From: Opisthocomus hoazin
Lineage: Eukaryota > Chordata > Aves > Opisthocomiformes > Opisthocomidae
Assembly (NCBI RefSeq): GCF_030867145.1
Contig: NC_134419.1
Coordinates: forward strand, 1,922,001 to 1,986,000
Direction of reading: 5' to 3'
DNA: 64,000 nt
Shown: positions 11,086 through 20,039 of the stretch, piece after piece
How positions within the stretch are numbered: the first letter of the stretch is position 1
How the letters are laid out: every line of letters starts with the position of its first letter
Translations under genes and position numbers: made by a program
The notes under the pieces: model-generated
Told to the model about the DNA's origin: nothing
The model's input: the letters and a program-made list of their open reading frames with translations, nothing else
The model's database searches: none

Positions 11086-11635
11086 CATAAAACCTAAAGC
11101 GTCCGGACTCGGCGAGACGCAGATCCCTTTTCCTGCTTTCGCAGAGGAGCTGTCGAAGCAGAGTTCTCGGCTTTGATTCCGCTGCTCTGGTTCGCAGCCG
11201 GTGCCGGGGGAAGACGCGCTGTCGAGGCGCGAAGGCTGCGAGCGGGCGCTGCGCCGGCTGCGTGCTGAGCTGCAGGCGCAGCTCCCGCGCTCCAAGTATT
11301 TTGCGCAGGGGAGTCAGAACTTGGCTCTTTTTTAAATTCATTTTTAAAGGGGGGGGGTGGAAATGCCAAATTATGTCCAGATGGTTGTGCAATGTAATCG
11401 GAGGGCCTTTCCATCAAGTAAGTGATTTTATATAAACACATAATAAAAGAATCTTTCTCTGTGTGTGTGTTTGTGTGTGTATATACATAAAACCTGTAAC
11501 GGTGTATTTGTACAAACAGTGCATGTTAACAGAAAACTGTGAAGGCGTTGAGAACGATACCGACTGCAGCTGCCCGCAGCTGGCTTGCCCTGCCGCCGGG
11601 GTTCAGAGGTTGAAGTTCCGACCTGCCATAACTCT

Positions 11636-12472
11636 GCGCTGCCATCCAGCGAGACCTGGCCAGGCTGGAGAGCTGGGTGGAGAGGAACCTGATGGAGTTC
11701 AACAAGGGCAAGGGCAGGGTCCTGCACCTGGGGAGGAACAACCCCAGGCACCAGTACAGGCTGGGGCTGAGCTGCTGGAGAGCAGCTCTGTGGAGAGGGA
11801 CTGGGAGTGCTGGTGGACGACAGGGTGACCATGAGCCAGCAGCGTGCCCTGGGTGCCAAGAAGGCCAATGGGATCCTGGGGTGCATCACAAGGAGTGTGG
11901 GCAGCAGGTCGAGGGAGGCTCTCCTCCCCCTCTGCTCTGCCCTGGGGAGGCCCCATCTGCAGTGCTGTGTCCAGTGCTGGGCTCCCCAGTTCAAGAAAGA
12001 TGAGGAGCTACTGGAGAGAGTCCAGCGCAGGGCTACGAGGATGAGGAGGGGACTGGAGCATCTCTCCTACGAGGAGAGGCTGAGGGAGCTGGGCTTGTTC
12101 AGCCTGGAGAAGAGAAGGCTGAGAGGGGACCTTCGAAATGCCTCTAAATATCTGCAGGGTGGGGGTCAGGAGGACAGGGCCAGACTCTTTCCAGTGGTGC
12201 CCAGCGACAGGACAAGGGGCAATGGGCACAAACTGGAGCAGAGGAAGCTCCAGCTGAACCCGAGGAAGAACTTCTTCCCTCTGAGGGTGATGGAGCCCTG
12301 GCCCAGGCTGCCCAGGGAGGCTGTGGAGTCTCCTTCTCTGGAGATATTCCAGCCCCGCCTGGACGCGGTGCTGTGCAGCCTGCGCTGGGTGACCCTGCTT
12401 GGGCAGGGGGTTGGGCTGGGTGATCCACAGAGGGCCCTGCCAACCCCTGCCATGCTGGGATTCTGTGATTTC
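11636..12472 (+). mobile_element. CR1 LINE 3' fragment, subfamily B
   Basis: It begins CTGCCATCCAGCGAGACCTG, has the B-type one-base frameshift near 11801 and the [13 protein letters not shown] end, and finishes ATGCTGGGATTCTGTGAT. It interrupts AT-rich DNA that looks like GNG12 3'UTR. Confidence 0.92.
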
Positions 12473-12790
12473 TGCAGTGACATCTACAGAATTTATCAGC
12501 CACTTGTCATTCACTGTCTTACGTTGCATATTTGGCATTTCTACATTAAATTGTATACAGATTGTTGATATATATTGAGAAATTACGTGTTTAACGATGT
12601 TCTTTAACAAAACAGTTCAAAAATTGATGTACAAGACAGACAAAAAATTGTACTGCTTATTACGTGCAAATTATTTTTATAATTAGAGTATTTTTCTAGT
12701 GGCAATTTGAAAAACAGTAACGTAGAGCCACACTAATTTTTCTTTACTGTGTTTGTGTCTATTGTTTTGTAACACACCTTAAGAGTGGTT

Positions 12791-14915
12791 TTGACACCCT
12801 TGCAGCGCCGGGACAAGAGCTGTGCAGGCATCTCTTCCACGCTTGCTTACGTGGCCGGAGAAGAATTGCTCGTAGGTGGCCACGATCACATCACTGATTA
12901 AAAACACCGTGCCGGGGGGGTGGGTTTCAGGTGCTTTCTCAGTTTTAGGTGCGAGACTTGACATCTGTAGCTGCCTGCTTCTGACGGCGTTTAATATATA
13001 GATTTTTGGGTAAATTTTTTGTTTTTTCAATGCAATCTATAGGGGCACGCGAAAGCCAGAGTGGTTTTGTCTGCACTTTGCTCTTTGGCTATAAATACTC
13101 CCGTGAAAGACCAGGGATTGTAAAATTCGGGGGAAATACAGACTCTGCCCTGGCTGAATGAAAAAAGGAGAAATGAGACCATCAGCTGCTGGGGGAAACC
13201 CATGGAGGCGGCACGGCTGTGCCGCCCTGCTTGTTTTATCTCCATGCCACTCCGGAATGGGGATTTATTCTTTTTTTTTTTCTCCCCCCATAGATTAAGC
13301 AGCCAGCTTATTATTTGTGGGTTTTCTCTGTTTTTTTTCTACTTTGCCCCTTCAGTGCTGTGCTGCGTTAAAGGGAGAAGAGCTGCTTGGGGGTTCCTAT
13401 TTATTACAGACCCTTGGTAAAGCCTTGGTTCAGTGGGAGGATGGGGGCAGAATTTCTGGTTTTCTTTCTTTTTTTATTACTTTCCGCATCCCTTGTCAAT
13501 CCCGAGGCAATCCTGACCCATCCCTCACCTGGCTTAGCTCGGCGTGCCAGGCTTGGGGCTGCCGTCCCCATCGCAGCCCGGCTGCTCCGCATGCTGCCCC
13601 GTGCCAGAAATGATTTGGTTTTCCTTCAACGCGTCCCTCCCTCTCGATGCTTTTCGGTTTTGAGGCCGCAGTTCGGTTTCCAGAGCTTTTATTTATACCT
13701 ACAGCGATGCGTACGTAACGTGGTGCCCAGAATGGCCCCGTCCCCACACGCGGCGGGGAGCCAGAGCAGGACCCTGAGCTTGGCTGCAGCACACAATTAG
13801 CCCAAAATTGGACAAAATTAGCCCAAAATTGGATAAAATAAGCCCAAAATCAGCGCCGGGCAGAGCAGCAGCTCGAGTGCAGCTCTCCAGGCCCCGCTCC
13901 GGCGTACGCAGCCGTCCCATCGCCGCGTGCGGCTGCCGCTTACTCCTGTGTTTGGCTGGTGACGGGGATCAGCGTCCTTCCCAGGACAGGATGTGCCCCC
14001 TTCCCTTCGCCGCTGCCTCCCCGGCGTTGTCCAGGGCCACCCACGGGTGCTGGCCAGGCCTTTGGTGACGTGGGGACAGGGGCTGGGGGCGACGTCGGGA
14101 GACGTTGGGGGGTTCTGCTCAAGGTAGAACTCGGTGAAATTGCAAATATTTGTGATTAATTCAATCCACCCGTCCTCTGTTACCGCTTCGGAAACAGCGT
14201 ACGGCGGCAGCGGAGGGCGAAGCCCCCCCGAGCGGGCTTTGTGGGTGTCTGGGGTCAGGCGTGGTTGAATTTTTCCCTCGCTTGCTGACATTTGTGCTGC
14301 TCAAGATGGCTTCTACCAACACGTGCCTGGCAGGGCTGTGGGTCCGGCGAGCTGGGAAAGCCCGGTGCCGGTCACCGGCATCCCGGGGGGTTCTCCTGCT
14401 CTCCAAGGGCCTGGATGGAGGTCTCTGCCCCACGGCCTACAGCTTTTATTGCACGCCAGCGTATGTATGTCATCAAAGGGGAGCCTGGCACAGAAACCTC
14501 CTCCCCCCGCAGGGTTTGCAGCCGTCGGTGGTGCCACTCTTGGATCAACGCCTTCCCGGGAAAGGAATCGCCGGGCCAAGTTTCCCTGCTACGCAGAACG
14601 GGGTTTCCCCAGCTTCCCAGATGACTTGGGCTCTGCGGGAGCCTTGGAGCCGCAGGAATAACGCTTTCCCTTGGGGTTTTTTGGTTTTTTTTTAATTTCA
14701 AGTGGCAGCGTTGAAGAAAAATAAATAATATTCCCAGCGTTTCGTGCAGCACCTCAGCTGCTGGGTCAGTTCGTGGCAAGGGAAAACCCCCCCGGGACCA
14801 GCACAGCAGGGCCTGGCCCGGGGCCGGGAGGAGGAGGCAGCTGCCCAGGGAGCGCGTTGGGCTCTACGCCGGCATGGGGGGGAAGGAGAGAAAAACTCAG
14901 GGCTGGAGTTTCAAC
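12791..14915. other. GNG12-GADD45A tail-to-tail interval without recognised genes
   Basis: The sequence is mixed in composition. It contains a short repeat of AGCCCAAAATTGGA-type units at about 13799-13850 and poly-T runs. No convincing exon, RNA gene or mobile element is seen. Confidence 0.4.
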
Positions 14916-14921
14916 TTTATT
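14916..14921 (-). terminator. GADD45A: GADD45A poly(A) signal AATAAA
   Basis: TTTATT on the plus strand is AATAAA on the minus strand, about 710 nt after the stop codon. No other AATAAA occurs between the stop and this point on that strand. Confidence 0.6.
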
Positions 14922-15630
14922 TCAAAAAAACCCCAAACAAACAAAACCAAAAACCCATAAAACAAAACACGCTCTAATTTCAAACACTTCTATTAAAGTA
15001 GTGGCTTTTAACAGCCAACTGTTAAGAGGTGGGTGGTTGCAGGCCGACGGCGTAAGGGCAATCGGGCTCTCAAACCTCGGAGTATAAATAGTTTTTTTCA
15101 TCAATATCATAAAATAACTTATTATATATCCTAGCATAAAAACTTGAGCATTAACATCCCAAAAATATAATAAAATTGCTTGTAAAATGGTTCCATTAAC
15201 CCTTTTTTGCTCTTTAAGGTATTCTGTAAGGTTAAGTTGCACTTTGAGGAGCGGTGAAGGGCACGGGGGGGGGGTTTCTGTGGGTAACGTGGCCAAGCGG
15301 CCCCCCGGCACGGCTCATCCCGCCGGCGCTGCCCATCCCGCTTGGCTCCACGCTCATCCCCGTCGCCGCGCAGCCGCTTTTCTTCAGTCCCACACAACAA
15401 GCAGCTCAACGCCGGCCTGCCCACCCCCCCCGTCCCGCCCTCCACATCGGTTTTTGAACTTCTTTTTGGTGGTGGTGGTGGTGTTTTTGTTTGTCGTTCC
15501 GCCCCCCCCCCCCCCCCCCCCAGCTCCCCGCAATCCTCGTGCCGGGGCAGGGAGTTCCTTCCTGAGCAACCACTGAAATATTGCAAAACCTCAGTGCAAT
15601 TGGGTTCGGCGGGCGGCGGGGCCGGCGCGG
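14916..15630 (-). other. GADD45A: GADD45A 3'UTR
   Basis: The stretch lies between the stop codon and the only canonical AATAAA downstream of it on this strand. It turns AT-rich below 15240 and includes a UAUUUAUA-type AU-rich motif near 15085, consistent with the known ARE-mediated control of GADD45A mRNA. A 20-C homopolymer on the plus strand at 15502-15521 also lies inside it. The exact cleavage site is not determined. Confidence 0.6.
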
Positions 15631-15744
15631 TCACCGCTCGGGGAGGTTGACGACGGGCACCCACTGATCCGTGCAGCGACGCTCGCGGCAGAAGCACATC
15701 AGCTGACTCAGCGCCGGGTCCTTCCACTGCGAGGCATGGGGGTT
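15631..15744 (-). CDS. GADD45A: GADD45A exon 4 (terminal coding exon)
   Basis: It follows the acceptor TTGCAG and begins in phase 0 with [20 protein letters not shown]. It ends VVNLPER with a TGA at 15633-15631, 38 codons including the stop. The C-terminal strand-helix is nearly invariant in the family. Confidence 0.95.
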   Translation of the reverse strand, partial: NPHASQWKDPALSQLMCFCRERRCTDQWVPVVNLPER

Positions 15745-17724
15745 CTGCAACAGGGGGGAGAGAGAGAGAAAAGCTGGGACAGAGGAGTAAAAATCAACCC
15801 TCCCCACAGAAAGAAAAAGCACGGCGGAAAGCCCGGGAGCGTGAATCATCTTCAGTGATCGCGGCGCAGAGGCAAACAAACAAACCAAGCCCAGAAGCGT
15901 GCGAGGCGTTTGGCAGCCTCGGACTCCAGTGCAGGAGCTGGGAAATAAAAAAAGAGAAAAAGGAGGAAAAAAAAAAAGAGAGAGAAAAAGGAGGAAAAAA
16001 AAAGAGAGAGAAAAAGGGAAAAGAGAGAAAAAGGGAAAAGAGAGAAAAAGGGAAAAGAGAGAAAAAGGGAAAAGAGAGAAAAAGGGAAAAGAGAGAAAAA
16101 GGGAAAAGAGAGAAAAAGGGAAAAGAGAGAAAAAGGGAAAAGAGAGAAAAAGGGAAAAGAGAGAAAAAGGGAAAAGAGAGAAAAAGGGAAAAGAGAGAAA
16201 AAGGGAAAAGAGAGAAAAAGGGAAAAGAGAGAAAAAGGGAAAAGAGAGAAAAAGGGAAAAGAGAGAAAAAGGGAAAAGAGAGAAAAAGGGAAAAGAGAGA
16301 AAAAGAGAAAAGAGAGAAAAAGAGAAAAGAGAGAAAAAGAGAAAAGAGAGAAAAAGAGAAAAGAGAGAAAAAGAGAAAAGAGAGAAAAAGAGAAAAGAGA
16401 GAAAAAGAGAAAAGAGAGAAAAAGAGAAAAGAGAGAAAAAGAGAAAAGAGAGAAAAGAGAGAAAAAGAGAAAAAAAAGAGAGAAAAAGAGAAAAAAAAAG
16501 AGAGAAAAAGAGAAAAAAAAAGAGAGAAAAAGAGAAAAAAAAAAGAGAGAGAGAAAAAGAGAAAAAAAAAAGAGAGAGAGAAAAAGAGAAAAAAAAAAGA
16601 GAGAGAAAAAGAGAAAAAAAAAAGAGAGAGAGAAAAAGAGAAAAAAAAAAGAGAGAGAGAAAAAGAGAAAAAAAAAAAGAGAGAGAGAAAAAGAGAAAAA
16701 AAAGAGAGAGAGAAAAAGAGAAAAAAAAAAAGAGAGAGAAAAAGAGAAAAAAAAAAAGAGAGAGAAAAAGAGAAAAAAAAAAAGAGAGAGAAAGAAAAAG
16801 CCAGTTTCCCGGGGGCCGTCGCCGGTTCGGCGGGACCCCCTGCGGCCGCGGGCCCGAGCCCCGGGCGAGGGCGGCCGCCGCGCCCCGGGCGCCGTCAGTT
16901 CCGGTTTTGCCAAGTGGCATTCGGGAACCACGCTCGGTTCCCGGCTGGGCCGGATAAGGAGACGTGCCCGGCGCCTTCATCACCGGCACTGGAAAGACGG
17001 GTTACGCCTCGCCAGCCCAGCGCCGGGGCCACGCGTCGCCCGCCCCTCGGCGGGACCCGGGGCCGCGCGTGGGTCCCCGTCGCGGCGCGGAAGCCATCGC
17101 GGGGGGCTCGGCGCCCCGCTCACCGTGACCAGGACGCAGTGGAGGTCGGCGGGGGGCTCGGGGCCGGCGGCGGGGAGCAGGAGCTGGGCCAGGCGCGCCG
17201 GGTTGCTGACGCGCAGGATGTCGATGTCGTTCTCGCAGCAGAAGGCCTGGATCAGGGTGAAGTGGATCTGCAGGGCCGCGTCCCCCTCCTCCTCCTCGTC
17301 GGCGGCCAGCAGGCACAGCACCACGTTGTCGGGGTCCCTGCGGGGGACAGCGGGCGGTCACCGGCGGGGACCCCGGGGGTGGGGGTCACACCGGGGGTGG
17401 GAGTCACAGCGGGGGTGGGGGGGACACACCGGGGACTGGGGGGGGGGGTCACTCACACGTTGAGCAGCTTGGCGGCCTCGTAGACGCCGAGGGTGAGGCT
17501 CCGCTGGCTCAGCGCCTTGCTCAGCACCTCCTCCAGCGCGTCCCCCGCCTGCTCCATCCTGCCGCCGGGACAAGCGGGGACAGGCCGCCGTCACCCGGGG
17601 CCGGTCGTCACCCGGGGCCGGTCGTCACCCGGGGCCGGCCAACCCCCCCCCCCCCCCCCCCCCCCCCGCCGTGCCCGTACCTCCCGGCGCTGCGGCGGTC
17701 GCCAGGCAGCTCCTCCAGAGTCAT
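15631..17724 (-). CDS. GADD45A: GADD45A, growth arrest and DNA-damage-inducible alpha
   Basis: Four exons on the minus strand (17724-17681, 17558-17457, 17337-17124, 15744-15631) total 474 nt and encode 157 residues. All introns are GT-AG and the phases fit. The protein begins [11 protein letters not shown], runs through [20 protein letters not shown] and the acidic [20 protein letters not shown] segment, and ends in [11 protein letters not shown]. These are hallmarks of the L7Ae-like GADD45 family. GADD45A is a stress-induced regulator known to bind PCNA, CDK1 and MTK1/MEKK4 and to act in growth arrest and repair. The protein is 8 residues shorter than human (165), and the loss maps to the variable acidic loop between RLAQLLL and [14 protein letters not shown]45B and GADD45G fit less well at both termini. 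Synteny with SERBP1 and GNG12 supports the call. Confidence 0.96.
15947..16800 (+). repeat. Uninterrupted 854-bp polypurine (A/G) minisatellite in GADD45A intron 3
   Basis: Every base from 15947 to 16800 is A or G. There are three blocks: an irregular start; a 17-bp unit (GAGAGAAAAAGGGAAAA) repeated about 17 times to near 16300, then the same unit with GAG for GGG about nine times; and a 22-26-bp unit with longer A runs to the end. The GADD45A transcript would carry the pyrimidine strand. The long reading frames across this tract are artefacts of composition. Confidence 0.97.
17124..17337 (-). CDS. GADD45A: GADD45A exon 3
   Basis: The 214-bp exon begins after CCCGCAG and encodes [20 protein letters not shown], then the conserved [14 protein letters not shown] segment and DLHCVLVT. 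It ends ACG|gtgagc. It is 24 bp shorter than the 238-bp human exon, with the loss in the variable acidic loop. The acidic EEEE replaces the EDDD-type motif of mammals. Confidence 0.95.
17457..17558 (-). CDS. GADD45A: GADD45A exon 2
   Basis: At 102 bp this matches the length known for the mammalian exon 2. It follows the acceptor GGCGGCAG, encodes [20 protein letters not shown] through EAAKLLN, and ends GT|gtgagt inside a Val codon. It is the first helical part of the L7Ae-like fold. Confidence 0.95.
17590..17667 (+). repeat. 3 x 17-bp repeat plus 25-C homopolymer in GADD45A intron 1
   Basis: GTCACCCGGGGCCGGTC occurs three times in tandem at 17590-17640, the last copy ending GGCC. Almost immediately after comes a run of 25 C at 17643-17667. 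Together they fill most of the 122-bp intron 1. Confidence 0.9.
17681..17724 (-). CDS. GADD45A: GADD45A exon 1 (coding part)
   Basis: The ATG is at 17724-17722 and the exon encodes [14 protein letters not shown] plus two bases of an Arg codon. The donor is GAG|gtacgg at 17680-17679. The following intron is only 122 bp and holds a 25-C homopolymer on the plus strand. Confidence 0.93.
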
Positions 17725-17819
17725 AGTGCAGCCGCGGGGAGGTGCCGCTCCCGCCGCCCGCTCCGCGCCGCCGCCGCCTCTGCGGCACAAAGGCGCCCCG
17801 CAGGCGCTAGCCGACCCGC

Positions 17820-17980
17820 GCCCGGCCAATCCGCGTCGGGGTCATTTGCATACTTCCCGCTCACTGGTCGATGCAAATGAGGCCGCTCCCCTTCGCCGCC
17901 GAGACTGACCCCGCGCCGCGGTTACCGACCGGGCCGCCACGGGGAACCGGCGGGGCGGCGGCTGCTGATTGGCTGCGGGA
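17820..17980 (-). promoter_or_regulatory. GADD45A: GADD45A proximal promoter with paired octamers and CCAAT boxes
   Basis: Just upstream of GADD45A are ATTTGCAT at 17844-17851 and its reverse complement ATGCAAAT at 17871-17878. A CCAAT box lies at 17826-17830 and an inverted one (ATTGG) at 17968-17972, all in a CpG-rich setting. Oct-1 and NF-Y (CAAT) elements are the known basal, BRCA1- and stress-responsive elements of the mammalian GADD45A promoter. That the sites function here is inferred. No TATA box stands out. Confidence 0.75.
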
Positions 17981-19156
17981 GGGAGGGGCGTGGCCTGAGG
18001 AGGGAGCGGGGCTTGGGAATTGGGGTTGCGGACGCCGGTTCGAGTCCCGGCTCCACGTACCCCGTTCCCCACACCGGCACTGCGAGGGCTGGGGGGCTCG
18101 CCCAGCCCGGCCCAGTTCCCAGGGACTGTGGGGCGAAGGCGGCGTTGTAAACCTCCCCGCTCTGTCCCCCTGTCCCGGGCTGGGCCGTGGGCAGGCCTCG
18201 GGGCCGGTGCTTGGCCACCGGCCGCTCCCGTGGCCTGAGTTGGCGGCAGGCATCGGCGAAGCCTGGAGATACCCGGAGATAACGGCTGAGCGTGCGGGCC
18301 CTTCGCTTCGGAGCCGCCGCGGAGGACGGGCGGGCACGTCGCCATCCCGCCAGTCGCGCCTCTCGCTCCGGCGTTGCGCGGCGCAGAGCTCGCCCTGGCA
18401 AAGCTGAACGCCTTCCCTGTGCCGCGGTCACCCGTCAGGGCCCCGAAGGCCGCCAGATTCCCTTCAAATTCACCGTTAGGGCGCAGCTGTCCATCTCCCC
18501 CGCAGCCCCGCTCGTGCCATTCCCCTTCCAGCGAACGCCAACACGCGCGGGAATTATCCCCGCCAGCTCTTTCAGACCGCGGCACGCGATGCCGGGCAGC
18601 GTCCGGTGCGATCTGTAGCGCTGGCGGCGGTGAAAGCAGACGGTGTTTTGACGCACGGTGAGGGATGATGCGATTTAACCCACCGCCCTGGAGAGCGTCT
18701 GCGACGGCGGGGACACGAGCGCGAGGGGCTGCAGCCCCCCGAGTGCCGCCATCCTCCCAGGAACTCACCATTTCCTTCGCGCGGGCGCCGGCTTTCACGC
18801 CTGCGGTGTCTCCCAGGACGTGGTTTCTGATCTGTGCCTCTGCTGTGCCATGTTTCGCTGTGTTGAGCAGGCGTGGGGAGGTCGGGCGCTGGGCGAGCCC
18901 TTTGCACCCGGTCCCTGCCCTTGGGGGTCACCCCAGGCCTTGCCCTGAGGACACCCCACCGCCTCTTCTACTCTTGGGACACTGGCGTTGGACACAGAGG
19001 AGGCAAATGAGGCAGCAGAGCCCGAAAATACGCGCTCGGTGTGTAGCAAACCGGTGTTTCGCTTCCAGCCTTGCCGGCCAGGAAAGCCAAGGTGGCCTGG
19101 GGAGAAACCCCCAACTTTGGAGGCACCTTGAGCAGCTCTGGCGTGAGCTTGCTCTC

Positions 19157-19376
19157 CATGAGGAAGAACTTCTTCCCTCTGAGGGTGCCGGAGCCCTGGC
19201 CCAGGCTGCCCAGGGAGGCTGTGGAGTCTCCTTCTCTGGAGATATTCCAGCCCCGCCTGGACGTGGTGCTGTGCAGCCTGCTCTGGGTGACCCTGCTTGG
19301 GCAGGGGGTTGGGCTGGGGGATCCCCAGGGGTCCCTTCCAACCCCTGCCATGCTGGGATTCTGGGATTCTGTGAGC
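19157..19376 (+). mobile_element. Short CR1 3' end, subfamily B
   Basis: It starts ATGAGGAAGAACTTCTTCCC and ends GGGATTCTGGGATTCTGTGA. About 220 bp of the 3' terminus are present. Confidence 0.9.
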
Positions 19377-19952
19377 CGGGCCGGCACGGCGTGTGCTCAC
19401 TGCTCAGACCCGCACCATGTTTGCCGCGGGGCAAGGTCCCGGGTGCAGACGCCCGGTGTTGGGCACCCATGTCACCCTCCTGCACGGCCACGCGGCCAGG
19501 GGAGCGGGACGGCACCGACACCTCGGGCCGGGCGGGCAGCAGCAGCGCGGTGCCCGGCACCTTCCCGACGCGAGCAGCGAGGAGAGGCAGGCAGCAGCTC
19601 CGGAGCACGGCCGGCGTTCCTGGCGCCTGCGGCTCGGCGTGCGTCCCGCCGTAAGGAGCGATTCGTTTCCTCTCGCCGGTTTGCCTCCTGCGCGGGCGCG
19701 TTGTAATTTCCCAGTGAGTCACAGGCACTGCAGCCTGCGCTAACGCTTCCAAGAAGCTCCTTTCCAGAGCGCGGTCCGAAGCCTGCAATAGTCCGACGCT
19801 CCAGAGTTATCCCGACTCGTCACGCCGGCGGCGGGGACAGTGGCATTTTGGCAGAGCCACCAACGCGCCGGGCCGTGCTACGCCGGCCGGTCCCGCAGCC
19901 GGGGCGTGCTGAGCCAAGGCACGGAGTGGTGCTGGGGGCAGGTACGGTGCCA

Positions 19953-20039
19953 GCGACCCTGCTTGGGCAGGGGGTTGGACTGGATGACCCACAGAGGTCC
20001 CCTCCAACCTGACCATTCTGTGATTCTGTGATTCTGTGA
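19953..20039 (+). mobile_element. Very short CR1 3' end
   Basis: GACCCTGCTTGGGCAGGGGG is followed by GTTGGACTGGATGACCCACA and three TTCTGTGA tail units. The 5' truncation leaves about 87 bp, probably subfamily A by the GGACTGGATGA wording. Confidence 0.88.

Larger units (their letters stand above)
9959..12790 (+). other. GNG12: Probable GNG12 3'UTR and downstream, interrupted by a minisatellite and a CR1
   Basis: No further coding potential is visible after the GNG12 stop. 9959-10300 is GC-rich. 11330-11640 and 12473-12790 are AT-rich, look like 3'UTR sequence and contain an AATAAA at about 11443. A GC-rich minisatellite and a CR1 copy interrupt them. Mammalian GNG12 has a long 3'UTR, which is why I read the AT-rich parts this way. 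The true 3' end cannot be placed. Confidence 0.4.
16800..18600. other. CpG island over GADD45A exons 1-3 and promoter
   Basis: The stretch is very GC-rich with dense CG dinucleotides and covers the first three GADD45A exons, both small introns and about 800 bp of upstream sequence. Its edges are approximate because composition was judged by eye. Confidence 0.65.

Noticed and set aside
10340-11392. Several 180-400-codon frames on both strands with repeated ACSLPCTQSR-like units
   Set aside because: They follow the minisatellite, shift frame between 30- and 20-bp units and have no domain or splice structure.
15745-17123. Search for the conserved p53 response element known from human GADD45A intron 3
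   Set aside because: The only near match (AACCAAGCCC around 15885) is a single imperfect half-site without a partner. I cannot support a site here.
15855-17483. A 542-codon open frame rich in Lys, Arg and Glu, and mirror frames rich in Phe, Leu and Ser
   Set aside because: They are produced entirely by the A/G repeat, which cannot form a stop codon in most frames. The plus-strand frame also runs through GADD45A exons antisense.
18037-18047. GGTTCGAGTCC, a perfect tRNA B-box, in the GADD45A upstream region
   Set aside because: No matching acceptor stem, anticodon arm or good A-box is found at the right distance, and the T-stem pairs only with an 8-base loop.
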